Source: Protonemura montana
Taxonomy: Eukaryota; Arthropoda; Insecta; Plecoptera; Nemouridae
Direction: 5' to 3'
DNA: 64,000 nt
Assembly (NCBI GenBank): GCA_947568835.1
Contig: OX387608.1
Coordinates: forward strand, 3,448,001-3,512,000
Below are positions 11,401 to 22,718 of the stretch, piece by piece. The stretch's first letter is position 1. Every line of letters starts with the position of its first letter. Made by a program: the position numbers and the translations under genes. The notes beneath the pieces are model-generated. The model did no database searches, was not told the origin of the DNA, and was given only the letters and a program-made list of their open reading frames with translations.

Positions 11401-12090
11401 AGCTTAAACAATCCGAATAGCAGTTGCCTTGGAGAGACTTTGAAGCCAAGGACGCCATCTTGAGAGTCCCTGATTTTCAGTTCTCTCGAAGAGCCCGTGT
11501 TAGTTCAAGTGTTTTCATCACTAGTTTTTGTGGTTTTCACCGCTTTAATGCACTATTTGGTTAAAAAACGTGTTTTTAAACTCTAAAATTAGCATGAAAA
11601 TCTTAGGGACGATTTGAATTTAGGGACTCCTACCTGTTGCCAACAATGGATTGCCTGACTTAAATTTTGATCAGCTGGCTGGATCCTATGCTCTATCCAG
11701 GTTATTTGAGATCAGCTGGCTGGATCCAATGCTCCATCCAGGTTATTTGAGATCAGCTGGCTGGATCCTATGCTCTATCCAGGTTATTTGAGATCAGCTG
11801 GTTGGATCCTACGCTCTATCCAGGTTATTTGAGATCAGCTGGCTGGATCCTATGCTCTATACAGGTTATTTGATATCAGCTGACTGGATCCTATGCTCTA
11901 TACAGGTTATTTGATATCAGCTGACTGGATCCTATGCTCTATCCAGGTTATTTGAGATCAGCTAGCTGGATCCTATGCTCTATCCAGGTTATTTGAGATC
12001 AGCTGGCTGGATCCTATGCTCTATCCAGGTTATTTGAGATCAGCTAGCTGGATCCTATGCTCTATCCAGGTTATTTGAGATCAGCTGGCT
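11401..12090 (-). mobile_element. 41-bp-family element, minus orientation
   Basis: The body is on the left (GCCATCTTGAGAGTCCCTG, reverse complement of the plus copies) and the array is at 11661-12090 (about 10 units). Two units share the variants ATACAGG and GATATCAGCTGAC, a local duplication. The left terminal repeat is degenerate. Confidence 0.75.
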
Positions 12091-12151
12091 TCTTTCGTGG
12101 TCGACCGCTTTAAGAGTTGCTGGATTAACTTAGGTTACAGCATTGAATTCA

Positions 12152-12440
12152 CAGTTAAAGTCAGAGTTACAGCACTGATGCTGAACGTGCTGCTGAGCAA
12201 ACGAGGCCGACAACACGTGGTAATAGTAGCTGCCACCCGATGGCGCTTGCAGCTATTTTTTTTTAGCACACGTTGAACATCTATTATTAAATAATTCTGT
12301 CTCAAAATATGGATTTATTTATATCAATCGTCAAGGTTAGCATTGATAGAAAATAATTGAGCGTTAGATGGGTTTTAGCGAGATGGAATTTCTGAACACT
12401 AGCAATATCGTTGACGCCACAGCTGTTAACATATTTCAAC
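12152..12440 (+). mobile_element. Second inverted-repeat element (M family), truncated copy
   Basis: GTCAGAGTTACAGCACTGATG starts it, followed by CTGAGCAAACGAGGCCG, AACACGTGGTAATAG and ATCAATCGTCAAGGTTAGC, all shared with the copies at 14894 and 40067. The right terminal repeat is not found. Confidence 0.65.
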
Positions 12441-14893
12441 GCGGTCGGAGGTTAAACCCATAAAAAATCTCAAACTCAAAAAAATCAGTGCATAAAAGAA
12501 TTGTGTGTCTATGGATGTTGATGCTAAAAAATTGTACATTTTCATCAACTTAATTATGTAAAAGAAGCCAAAATGTACAAACGCAAAATTTGATGTGATC
12601 TCACTGTACTTTGAATTATAAAAATAAACTTCAAAAACCAGTAACACAGCTGTCTCTTATGCACTGGTTTATTTTCAGATTTTTTTTTTATAGATTTTTA
12701 ACCTCAAAAGTCTAACCGCATAAGAGTCTGAGTCTTCAGTTTTTGGTAGAGCTGCTGAATGTCAACATGGACGTTATCGCTTGTCTGTAGTCGAGCTGTG
12801 ACGCTGGAGCTAATCTCGCAGCCGCCAAGGGTAAAATACACCGTTTTAACGAACTTTACAATCGCTTAAAATCACCATAAAACCACTTACATTAAACATC
12901 GGCTGAAATCTGCTTTCAGAAACAAATCCAATTATACCAATTCATTTACCAAAATCATAAAATAACGAGTTTTTTTTTCTCATATTAGGTAAAACAATAA
13001 CTTGAAAAATAGCTCATATCATTTATCCATACCAATCAAATGTATTACCACTGATTACCTACCATCGAGACCAGAACTACTCTTATGAAGACCCTCGAGC
13101 GACTACCATTTTGTTGGCAAAGTAGACATAGAAACTAGCGCCGAGACTCTGAACAACTTAATTAACCCAACTGTAAAATGGCTGCCTTCATAACAAACTA
13201 ATTCCTGCAAGAGACCAAGGTCGAGAACGAAGACATGAGCATTCAAAGGTTTACACTAAATCTCACATATTATGTCATTCTAGTCCAACAATTGGCCCGC
13301 GTTTAACACTATTACGACGACATGTTCCCATTATTTATAGAAAGACGGATATAGTATTATATTTAGTATATTATTACACTATTATTCATTATCATTATTA
13401 ACATTATAGTCGCGTGAGCTCAAACTATCTTACCATACAAAATTCGCACAAAAAATGTATACAATCTGAACTCGATCAATATTGCACTAGTTTAGGTTAT
13501 AGGAGCGTCAAATCGAAGCTAGCAAACATTGTTGACATTTATCGCACACTTTTACAACAATGTCGCTAAGCTTTCGGTCGACTTTTAAGCTGCAATTCTT
13601 CGTGTGCGCCGGCGCAGTTATGCTTTGCGATGGCTGAATTTATATCTTAAGAGAGCGAACATTGCTCGAGACGTCAACGTGTCAAACAGTTGCAAAGCGA
13701 TCGCCATCTTGTTATTTCGCTGTCGTCCATTTTGAGACACGGGAACGGTCTACTGGGTACTTATTCTACGACAGCTATAAGATAGTTCAACGGACCGTGA
13801 TATTGTCACCTCTTGGGCCGATATGCATCTGTTTTTATACTGAAATTGTTTTTAGTTATACCTAGTCTAATTGAAGTTTGAAACGGTGATTTTAAAACGG
13901 CTCGATTTGTCAGGAAATTGGCGTTGTGCGTGAGTTTTCGACGAGAGTGCTGACAGATTAAGAATTGGGGGGCAAGTCAGGCGAATAAGATTCAGTTGCG
14001 TACACATAATTGGAATAAAATATTACAGGTTTACATTCCGAAACAGTTTAAAGAAGTCCAGCTTCAGCCAACTGCATCAGCCTATCTTCACTTAGTTTTT
14101 CGGATTCAGATTCCCGATTGAAACCATGTAGACCAAGATTTCTATTCAAATGCAATTCAAAAGGTCCCACAACCCGGGGTGTTCATTTCGAATTTAAATA
14201 CATTTGCTTCCCACGTTTTTATTGTCGACGGCTGGGCCCGCCTGTGCGTCAAAGCGATCCAAGAGCAGGGCAGCCAACCGAACGCAGCAACTTCAGGCCC
14301 ACTAATCCCTCACAACTCCCAACGTGATAATACCTACCAACCCCTTCTCTCTCTCTGCGGCCCCCGACATGATAACACCCATCCCGGCATCAACAAACCG
14401 AATCATCCCGGCGCAATGGCGACCTCTGGGTTACCTTGTGCGTCCATGATAATCAATATAGGTAATGGACAAACCAACCCCACCGCATATACATACCGGA
14501 GGGTAGGGGAAGGTTCATCTGCATTTGACATTTGCTGTTTGCAAGTACATTATATTATATTATGTAGAACAATCTAGATACGTCATGAATGCGGTGGAAT
14601 TCTGTTAGCCAGAGTGTTTCAAAATGTCACGGCGTTCTGGAAATGCGGGCTGACGGGGAGTTATTTCACTTATTTTTTGTTTCGTTTCGCTTCTGTTTTA
14701 AAACGGTTGTTTTTCGAGGCTTCGCACGTCGACGTCATCACCTTAATGGATTTGCCGTCGCCGAAACAAATTGGATCGCAGTTGCCCGTCGTTTTGCAGT
14801 GCGTGGTTAGTCCAGAGGCGAATTTTGCAAAATCTGAAAAAGTTCGCTTCTGGAATTTGACTTTTTAGACAGATGGGCGTAAAATTCATAGAC
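12441..14893. other. Unique AT-rich sequence, no supported gene
   Basis: Open frames up to 132 codons (14179-14577, plus) have no recognisable motif. A CT-rich stretch near 14345 is low complexity. No RNA gene seen. Confidence 0.4.
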
Positions 14894-15270
14894 TTTGTCA
14901 GAGTCACAGCGTTGATGTTAAACTTTCTGCTGAGCAAACGAGACCGGGAACACGTGGTGACGGTAGGTGACACCCGATAGCGTTTGCTGCCGTCCTTTTT
15001 AAAAAAAAACTCTGCAATTAAATGATTACAACACAAAATATCGCGACACATGTTTATCAATCGTTGAGGTTAGCATTAACAAAGATTAATTGAGTGTAAA
15101 CCAGTCTCGAAAGCGAGTAATCTGCGAGAAATAACGAAATGTAATTTCTTAACACTCGAAACGACGGTGGCTCCACCTGGCGGCACCTCTACATTTCTTT
15201 GGTAAAGCCGATGATCGGTCAGCCTTTTCGCAAAGACAGTTTAACATTAGCGTTGTGACTCTAACTGATC
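14894..15270 (+). mobile_element. Second inverted-repeat element (M family), complete copy
   Basis: Left end GTCAGAGTCACAGCGTTGAT (from 14897) and right end ATTAGCGTTGTGACTCTAAC (to 15265) are imperfect inverted repeats about 28 bp long. The 370-bp body has CACGTGGTGACGGTAGGTG and GACGGTGGCTCCACCTGGC and no open frame. This is the best full-length copy and defines the family. Confidence 0.75.
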
Positions 15271-16369
15271 CTGAAAAATCCAATGGTAGTGAGCTGATAG
15301 ACAAGACAGAACCTTTGACAGCGCTTACAAAATGACACAATTATCCAGACGTTTGGCAATTCCAGAAGATTCTCGAACCACTAATTTCCAAAAACCAACA
15401 ACCGAGAGATAAAAACCACTCTCGGATCACGCACCTGTGTTTTCATGGAGTTGATGTTTTCAATCGATTAACAGTAAAATACTTGTATTAATAATAATCC
15501 GTCGTAATTAACTCGTAATCAACAAAACAATGTCACAACGTGCGTCAATATTCGAATAAAAGTGTACCTGTCAAATCTAAAACGTCATCGCAGTATCAAC
15601 TATTCGCTGGTCACTGCAACACGGATCGCTTGCACTTGTCATACGTGTCACACGGCCCCGGGTTCAACGCCTGGCGCGGAGCGAAACAAAACCTGCACAC
15701 GCTTTAGCACAGGAAATACGTCACGGCTTGCGTTCTGTGGCTGTGATTGGCTGAATTTGTCGTCACGTGGGTTCTTTTGGATGCTGATTGGTGACGACAT
15801 ATGGGTCTTACCAGCTCGCTTTTTTTTTTACCATATCAGTCCTCATCAGGGTTTTTATCACCATGGTAACTAACCATGTGATTGACTGATCAACTTTGAG
15901 CTCAAAGGCTAAAATTATAATTTATTTTATGGATTCGACCCCCGATGACCCATCCAGGGACCTTACCTGAGCGACCATGGTCTTGCCACTGACAAAGGAA
16001 ACAAATTACCGCTCTAAATATGACACCAGATGAGTTACAAAACTCCGTTCATCAGGAAATGGAAAAAATATACGAACAAAAACTCTTTTTGATTTTTCAA
16101 GTTGGTCAACGACGATGTCCGAAGCAGAACGCACCGTGCGATACGCAAGCCGTGGCGCACATTTGTATCTCAAGTCAATGCAGAATCGCTTTCCGGTTAT
16201 CGCGAATCAGAGGTACAGAATCGATTCCCGAAACCCCCTTCAGACGTGACCGCTCGAGACCCGGGTGTACATTACATTATTAACTCACTGAAGCTATCGC
16301 TGTCCACCGCTCACCTTGACAATCTCACCGCCCACTAAAAGCGTTCCAAGATGGCCGCCAAGATGGCGT
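15271..16369. other. Region 3' of the GTPase gene (includes its likely 3' UTR)
   Basis: On the minus strand this follows the GTPase stop codon. TTTATT at 15921-15926 reads AATAAA on the minus strand, about 445 bases past the stop, a candidate polyadenylation signal. A tight minus-strand acceptor/donor pair (TTTCCTTTGTCAG ... GCTCAG/GTAAGG, exon of 22 bases at about 15970-15991) is also present but may be chance. Confidence 0.35.
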
Positions 16370-16727
16370 CTACGACACGTGGCACTCGTCCTGCGCGTCG
16401 CGCATCTGTTGCTTCGTCTTGCGGCTGGACCGTCGGATCAGACTGCGACTGCGCGGCTTGGCCTTGGCAACGTCAAGCGACCCGCCAGACGCCGACGCGC
16501 CGTCGCACGACGCCGACGTCGACGCCGACGCCTCGACGGACGGCGAGACGCCGCGACGACCGCTCTTGACATGTGCGGAGGAGCGTCGCTTCAGGCCGCT
16601 TCCAAGGCCGCCGTCGCCGCCGACGCCGACGCCGCTCGTCGGCAGAATGCGGGAGAGTGTCAGGAAGGAGCGGAAGATTTCGCGGATGTTGACATCGTCC
16701 TTGGCCGAGCATTCCATGACCTTGGCC
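16370..16727 (-). CDS. Ras-family small GTPase, C-terminal exon with CaaX box
   Basis: The exon begins after the minus-strand acceptor CATTCCAG (16728-16735) and encodes residues 150-267. It starts AKVMECSAKDD, carrying the G5 (SAK) guanine-binding motif, then NIREIFRSFLTLSRILP, the last helix of the G domain. A low-complexity Gly/Ser/Ala-rich linker follows, then a basic stretch (RSRSLIRRSSRKTK) and the C-terminus ending CHVS, a good CaaX prenylation signal (Ser at the last place favours farnesylation). The basic tract plus CaaX predicts plasma-membrane attachment. The exon is GC-rich (repeated GACGCCGACG), giving several shadow frames on the other strand. The split codon at the junction (Arg149) joins in frame with the exon at 20087. 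Confidence 0.85.
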
Positions 16728-16778
16728 CTGGAATGAAAGATGCTTTCAAGTTTTGTTTCAACACATCCAGGGGTCTTG

Positions 16779-17745
16779 CCTAGAGCGGTCATTTGGCGGT
16801 GCTATCATGGTGCTACATAATACGACCGGTGGTATTATATAACCCCGACCTAGAGTGGTCATTTGGTGGTGCTACCATGGTGCTACATAATACGACCGGT
16901 GGTATTATATAACCCCGACCTAGAGTGGTCATTAGGCGGTGCGACCATGGTGCTACATAATACGACCGGTGGTATTATATAACCCTGACCTAGAGCGGTC
17001 ATTTGGCGGTGCTACCATGGTGCTACATAATACGACCGGTGGTATTATATAACCCCGACCTAGAGCGGTCATTTGGTGGTGCTACCATGGTGCTACATAA
17101 TACAACCGGTGGTTTTATATAACCCTGACCTAGAGTGGTCATTTGGCGGTGCTACCATGGCGCTACCATGGTGGTGCTAGTTAGCACGGTGCTACTGTCA
17201 GTAATACTAGGGTTACCAATCACCGCTCTAGGTCGGGTTTACTGCTTGGTGCTATGGTGGTGCTAGTTAGTACAGTGCTACTGACAGTAATACCAGGGTA
17301 ACGAATCACCGCTCTAGGTCGGGGTTACTGCTTGGTGCTATGGTGGTGCTAGTTAGCACGGTGCTACTGACAGTAATACCAGGGTTACGAATCACTGCTC
17401 TAGTTCGGGGTTACTGCTTGGTGCTATGGTGGTACTAGTTAGCACGGTGCTACTGACAGTAATACCAGGGTTATGAATCACCGCTCTAGGTCGGGTTTAC
17501 TGCTTGGTGCTATGGTGGTGCTAGTTAGCACGGTGCTACTGACAGCAATACCTGGGTTACCAATCACCGCTCTAGGTCAGGGTCACTGCTTGGTGCTATG
17601 GTGGTGCTAGTTAGCACGGTGCTACTGACAGTAATACCTGGGTTACCAATCACCGCTCTAGGTCGGGGTTACTGCTTCGTGCTATGGTGGTGCTGGTTAG
17701 CACGGTGCTACTGACAGTAATACCAGGGTTGTGAATCGGAACGCG
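16779..17745 (+). mobile_element. Paired-satellite element: 70-bp array then inverted 86-bp array
   Basis: 16779-17150 holds about five 70-bp units (CCTAGAGCGGTCATTTGGCG ... ACGACCGGTGGTATTATATA). After a short centre (GTGCTACCATGGCGCTACC) come about six and a half 86-bp units to 17742 (GCTCTAGGTCGGGTTTACTG ... GTGCTAGTTAGCACGGTGCT). Both units contain the sequence ACCTAGAGCGGT but in opposite orientations, as expected if each array grew from one end of an inverted-repeat element. Confidence 0.8.
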
Positions 17746-18267
17746 ACCATTATTTCCCAGCAACATCAAAGAAGATTTCTTAGGGGGATAATATCGCCTC
17801 CATCTTATTTTCCTGGGGGAGCCAGGGAACAATATCTCATTTTTTACTCGTTATTTGGGTTTGGTATGAACATTTTAATCAACTAAATGCATCTCTTAAG
17901 GCAAATTTTTTCGGGAAAATCCGTTAAAAAAAATGTTGAACGCTGAAGACAAGAACGAAGGGAGGCTTTTATAAACAGTTTCCTCAATTATTTGATTAGC
18001 ATTTTGGTACTGATAACAGATTGACCAAATTTTGAATCCACAAATGCTTTAAGAAAACATAAATAGTTATAAATATATATACAACACCGGAAAAACGCCT
18101 TGAAGAGGCCCCTTTTATAACATTTGTAACTATTAGACAAAATAATATATTTGTTTAAAAAAAAAAAAAAAAAAATTGCCTATAGTGTGACGAGTTGTAT
18201 GGTTTTTGTTTCGTCGCGATCGAAAAAGTGGTTTGGCCGATAAGTTTTATCCTGTAAGCCTAGATAT
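17746..18267. other. Intronic unique sequence
   Basis: AT-rich with a poly-A run near 18157-18175. Nothing functional recognised. Confidence 0.4.
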
Positions 18268-18822
18268 AGACCTGAGTAAGCTCCCACTTCAATAGACCTG
18301 AGTGAGCTCCCACTCCAATAGACCTGAGTGAGCTCCCACTCCAATAGACCTGAGTAAGCTCCCACTCCAATAGACCTGAGTAAGCTCCCACTCCAATAGA
18401 CCTGAGTAAGCTCCCACTCCAATAGACCTGAGTAAGCTCCCACTCCAATAGACCTGAGTAAGCTCCCACTCTAATAGATCTGAGTAAGCTCCCACTCCAA
18501 TAGACCTGAGTAAGCTCCCACTCCAATAGACCTGAGTAAGCACCCACTCCAATAGATCTGAGTAAGCTCCCACTCCAATAGACCTGAGTAAGCTCCCACT
18601 CCAATAGACCTGAGTAAGCTCCCACTCCAATAGACCTGAGTAAGCTCCCACTCCAATAGACCTGAGTAAGCTCCCACTCCAATAGATCTGAGTAAGCTCC
18701 CACTCCAATAGACCTGAGTAAGCTCCCACTCCAATAGACCTGAGTGAGCTCCCACTCCAATAGACCTGAGTAAGCTCCCACTCCAATAGACCTGAGTAAG
18801 CTCCCACTCCAATAGACCCGAT
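18268..18822 (+). repeat. 26-bp satellite, about 21 copies
   Basis: The unit GACCTGAGTAAGCTCCCACT followed by CCAATA repeats with little variation (AGTGAG for AGTAAG, GATCTG for GACCTG, one CACCC). 26 is not a multiple of 3 and the unit has no stop codon on the minus strand, so long minus-strand frames (up to 215 codons) appear; these are satellite artefacts inside the intron. Confidence 0.92.
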
Positions 18823-19270
18823 TAAATACTAAGCCCCTTTGCGCATGAAATTCTTGGCTTGTAATTAAATTCTTTGGTTGTCGCGCCTTGCAGATCGCTA
18901 ATGGCACAAAGTCTCCTCAGGAAATCCTGTAGGATGGCATTTTATTTGCAATAGAAAAATGACTCTTCTCGGAATACAAACAATATAGTCATTCCTGGAA
19001 ACGTGGTAATTGGAAGAAGCTTCTTGCAGATCATTATCCGACCGGGTCTCGCCCAGGTGGTGGATACGTTACGTTAAACGAGCGAACAAAAAATTAATTA
19101 GTTTTAGTTTTAATATGCGAGTATAAATGGGGTTTATTCTCCAGAAAACAAGAGCGAAAACGATTACATCTTGAAAATGTAATTTTGTTTGATCTCTGCT
19201 AGCGAAACGAGAACAAAATGTCGGCACTGCCCATTAGAGAGCAGCACAAATCACAATTCTTTCAGCTCAA
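18823..19270. other. Intronic unique sequence
   Basis: Nothing recognised apart from AT-rich stretches. Confidence 0.35.
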
Positions 19271-19408
19271 TGATTTCAAATAATCTGGGTGGCGGATTTT
19301 GAGTTCTCTCAAAGAGCCCGTGCTATTTTCAAGTGTTTTCACCGGTATTTTTCACCAAATTAATGGTTCGAAATGGTTGAAAACTTGTTTAAAAAACAGT
19401 TAAATAAT
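19271..19408 (-). mobile_element. Array-less fragment of a 41-bp-family element body
   Basis: TGATTTCAAATAATCTGGGT is the terminal repeat; then GAGTTCTCTCAAAGAGCCCG and GGTTGAAAACTTGTTTAAAA match the minus-oriented body of other copies, with internal deletions (including the GGCCGCCATCTT region). Confidence 0.6.
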
Positions 19409-19489
19409 CATTAAAGCAGTGACCCGTGTAGAAGCAGTGAGTTCATGGCTTTTTACCAACTGTACGGGCATACAATCTAAAACAGAGCG

Positions 19490-20012
19490 CTTATGAAAGT
19501 CCCGTGTCGTAAGTCAGCAAAGATCGTCCGCCAATTTTTTAAAATAATGCATTATGATTGGTACGACATTAGCACAGCACACAAAAGTTGGTTTTGCTAA
19601 ATGCTATAGATTGCTAGAACGTGCTAAATGCACGTTGTGTTGATTGTGTGCAGTCCCATATGATAACCAAGTTTTAAGATCCTTGTGTGCTATGCTTGTG
19701 CTTATTGCTATGTCAATTGTGTGCAGTCCCATATGATAACCAAGTTTTAAGATCCTTGTGTGCTATGCTTGTGCTTATTGCTATGTCAATTTTGTGCCGT
19801 CCCATATGATAACCAAGATTTAAGATCCTTGTGCGCTATGCTTGTGCTTATTGCTATGTCAATTGTGTGCAGTCCCATATGATAACCAAGTTTAAAGATC
19901 CTTGTGTGCTATGCTTGTGCTTATTGCTATGTCAATTGTGTGCAGTCCCATATGATAACCAAGTTTTAAGATCCTTGTGTGCTATGCTTGTGCTTATTCC
20001 TTTGTCAATTGT
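19490..20012 (+). mobile_element. 73-bp-satellite element, 5-unit copy
   Basis: A 150-bp head (AGATCGTCCGCCAATTTTTT, AAAATAATGCATTATGATTGG) shared with the 28.15-kb copy precedes about five 73-bp units (19640-20012; TGTGCTATGCTTGTGCTTAT, CAGTCCCATATGATAACCAA). The array stops only about 70 bases from the GTPase splice donor. Confidence 0.8.
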
Positions 20013-20086
20013 GGGTACACCTGAAGTTATCCATTCCAACCCCCACCAGACCAAGATGAATAAATAGGTATTGCCAGAGAACTCAC

Positions 20087-20532
20087 CTCAATCTGGGCAG
20101 CTCGCAAAAGACCCACTCGGACACGTCCTCCAACCGAACTTCCCTATGAGTCTTGGCGAGGTCCATCTTGTTCCCGGCCACCACAATCGGTATATCCTGG
20201 AAATCAGCCCGCTGTTCCCGAACCTCTTCGAAGCACCTCTTGATCCCTTGCAGCGAGCCTGCCGACGTTGTCGCGTACACCAACAGGAACGCATGCGCGG
20301 TCGCAATGCACAGCCGGCGCATGGCCGGAAATTGTTGGTCGCCGGCCGTGTCCAAGATATCGACCTTGAGGGACGCCCCGGGTCCGAGGTCATATTCTCT
20401 ATTGTAGAGATCCTCGACGGTCGGTCGGTATTTGTCTGAGTACGCGCTGAAGAGGAATCGTTTGACGATGCATGATTTGCCGACGCCAGCGCTGCCGAGG
20501 ATCACAAGGCGCAGGCGCTCAGCGTCGCTCAT
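20087..20532 (-). CDS. Ras-family small GTPase (Di-Ras/RASD-like), N-terminal coding exon
   Basis: This exon encodes residues 1-149 of a 267-residue protein. The G1 P-loop is GSAGVGKS (13-20), the G2 region PTVED has Thr38, G3 is DTAGD (61-65) and G4 is NKMD (121-124); G5 lies in the next exon. QFPAMRRLCIATAHAFLLVY is the stretch most like Di-Ras and RASD (Rhes/Dexras) proteins. The residue equivalent to Ras Gln61 is Asp65, so intrinsic GTP hydrolysis is probably weak, as in relatives that also lack Gln there. The start ATG is fixed by an in-frame TAA 24 bases upstream (20554-20556) and a purine at -3. The exon ends at a GTGAGT donor (20081-20086), in the middle of the Arg149 codon. It is probably a signalling switch; its partners cannot be read from the sequence. 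The subfamily call is tentative. Confidence 0.88.
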
Positions 20533-20666
20533 GGCGTCGATCGACGGCCGAACTTAGCAAGAAGATCACGAGCTGCACATGGCAGGCGTTTGGGTTACTT
20601 TCGGTGACGGGCGTCGCTTGGAGGCGTCGTGGGGCTGGGATGTCATTGCGGGTGTCAAGGTCGAAT
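20533..20666 (-). other. 5' UTR part of the GTPase exon, with likely upstream splice acceptor
   Basis: On the minus strand TTTGCATTCTTTCAG ends at 20667, a strong acceptor, implying that this exon carries 134 bases of 5' UTR and that a non-coding first exon and promoter lie at higher coordinates. The in-frame TAA noted above lies in it. Confidence 0.5.
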
Positions 20667-21279
20667 CTGAAAGAATGCAAAAGGTTTGCGGTGAATTTTG
20701 AGTGGAGGTACAGCGCGATGCACTGTTTTGAAAAAAAATCATGGTTTGTCTACGATTCCAGTCGGAAATGCCGATGCCAAGGGTTGAAAGGTTTCTTTAC
20801 AGTATTGCAAGGGTTTTGCAAAAGAAAATTTAAGAGTATTAAAAAGTGTTTCAAGTTTAGGAAACTTGCAAATATATTGCAAAATTTTCGAAGATTTTTC
20901 AAGTAGCAATCAATATTATACAAATGGAGGTTGCCATAGTGATTTCAGGTTAATTTTTGCAGTGTATTTCGTCCCTATCAATGTGGTTAGAACGCTATAA
21001 ACCGAGCATTTTGTAGAAAAACTGTTACATTTGCTTTACATCAAATCTCTTTGCCAGAATTACTTCTCAAAAATGCACTTTTTTCAGTTCAGTTCAGGGC
21101 AACGTACGAAATCAACTTAACAAATTTTTTTTTTTTTTTTTAACAAAAGCCCTCTAGAAACAAAGTTTTATTTGTTGGCTGCAATACACTTGTTTTTCAG
21201 GTTTCTAACTGTGAATGCACGAAAAGACGTTAAACAAAATGTTATTGACTTAGAGAATATCAAATCATGAGTCTAAACC
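20667..21279. other. Upstream of the GTPase coding exon
   Basis: By position this is first-intron or 5'-flank sequence of the GTPase gene. It is AT-rich with a poly-T run at 21125-21140. No promoter motif is convincing. Confidence 0.35.
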
Positions 21280-21289
21280 ACGAGTTTAG

Positions 21290-22179
21290 CAAACCGAAGA
21301 GTTTGGCGTGTTGGAAACACCGGTCCTCGTGAGATCACCGAAGTTAAGCAACACTGCGCTGGGTCAGGTATTGGATGGGTGACCATCATACACATGACCA
21401 GTTCTGTTCGGGAGAGAGGTTGGAGGGATGAAAGTTAAGCAACACTGCGCTGGGTCAGGTATTGGATGGGTGAAAATTATAAACATGACCAGTTCTGTTC
21501 GGGAGAGAGGTTGGAGGGATGAAAGTTAAGCAACGCTGCGCTGGGTCAGGTATTGGATGGGTGACCATCATACACATGACCAGTTCTGTTCGGGAGAGAG
21601 GTTGGAGGGATGAAAGTTAAGCAACACTGCGCTGGGTCAGGTATTGGATGGGTGACCACCATACACATGACCAGTTCTGTTCGGGAGAGAGGTTGGAGGG
21701 ATGAAAGTTAAGCAACACTGCGCTGGGTCAGGTATTGGATGGATGACCATCATACAAATGACCAGTTCTGTTCGGGAGAGAGGTTGGAGGGATGAAAGTT
21801 AAGCAACACTGCGCTGGGTCAGGTATTGGATGGATGACCATCATACAAATGACCAGTTCTGTTTGGGAGAGAGGTTGGAGGGATGAAAGTTAGTACAGCA
21901 ACTTCACTCGCCTTGCTTATCAACCTCTCGACAGCATGGATTTGTGAAGGAATCCTGTTGTTCGTGTTGTACCGTCCTTCGGAAGGGACGTTAAGCAGTT
22001 GGCTCCCTTGGTGCTCTTCGACAGGAGTAGGCTACGTGTCGGCACCGGGTTTCCCCTCCTCCCTTCTAGACTAGGTCAGGTTCATCATCATCCTCTCATT
22101 CACCGACGCCATAAGACCAGTGCCTCATGGCCCGTTGTCAAAACAGCGCGTCGTTAAAAACCACAAATCAATCAATCAA
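21290..22179 (+). mobile_element. 5S-rRNA-derived SINE with six tandem 5S segments and a 10-bp target duplication
   Basis: ACGAGTTTAG occurs at 21280-21289 and again at 22180-22189, bounding the element exactly. The head (GTTGGAAACACCGGTCCTCG, then GATCACCGAAGTTAAGCAAC) is like 5S rRNA from about base 15 on. The 91-bp 5S segment starts at 21341, 21432, 21523, 21614, 21705 and 21796. The body (CAACTTCACTCGCCTTGC, GACAGCATGGATTTGTG, ACCGTCCTTCGGAAGGGACG) and a tail ending in AATCAATCAATCA follow. Retroposition by a LINE in trans is the established route for such elements. Confidence 0.9.
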
Positions 22180-22189
22180 CGAGTTTAGG

Positions 22190-22718
22190 CCGGCGTTAGT
22201 GAAATCAGAAGCTAAACTTCACTCCAAGCTTGCCAGTAAAGTCGACAGAAAATAAGCCGACATCGAAAAAGCTCAACAGAGCATGCGCAGAGAATTTAGT
22301 GCGCAGACAAATCTTCAATTTTCTGTGTCAAACGTTAGCGCTCCCGATCTATCGAGCGCGATTCCTTTGTGAACGCACACCGGCGCTACAGACGATTACA
22401 GTTTTTTTATTGTTTTTATGTTTTTTGTTTTGATTCGTGTTTCACGTGTTTTATAAAGGTGGGCGCGACGCGAGGACTGGAAACTGGGACGCGGCTTCAA
22501 AGCGAACAGACAATTTTTTTTTTGACTCCAGTTGCATTGAATTAACAATAAAACAACAATCGTTTTGATTGGTGCGATGCGACTCGGATTCTGTGAATTC
22601 TGTTTTCAAACAAACAATTTGTCGCGCGACGGAAAGGAATTTGAGAATATTGTCACATTAACATCTAGCCATTGATTGGGTTAGTCCTACACCCGGGTAA
22701 CAGTTTGATTATATTTGT
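22190..22718. other. Unique sequence, no supported gene
   Basis: Contains poly-T runs and GC-rich GGTGGGCGCGACGCGAGG near 22460; no gene recognised. Confidence 0.35.

Larger units (their letters stand above)
16728..20086 (-). other. 3,359-bp GT-AG intron of the GTPase gene
   Basis: The donor GTGAGT (20081-20086) and acceptor ATTCCAG (16728-16735) fit, and the reading frame continues through a split Arg codon. The intron contains, in plus-strand order, the 70-bp array, the 86-bp array, the 26-bp array and the 73-bp array element. Satellites make up well over half of it. Confidence 0.85.

Noticed and set aside
15970..15991. 22-base minus-strand micro-exon with good splice sites
   Set aside because: It falls after the CaaX stop of the GTPase, so it could only be in the 3' UTR or another gene; likely chance.
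16316..16783. Plus-strand frames of 70-155 codons, Arg-rich
   Set aside because: Shadows of the GC-rich, low-complexity C-terminal GTPase exon on the minus strand.
18260..18907. 215-codon minus-strand frame rich in YWSGSLLRSIGVGAYSG
   Set aside because: It is the 26-bp satellite inside an intron, with the same peptide in all frames.
21341..21886. A 5S rRNA gene cluster
   Set aside because: The 3' half of 5S rRNA is replaced, the segments sit inside one target-duplication-bounded SINE, and there is no complete 5S gene.
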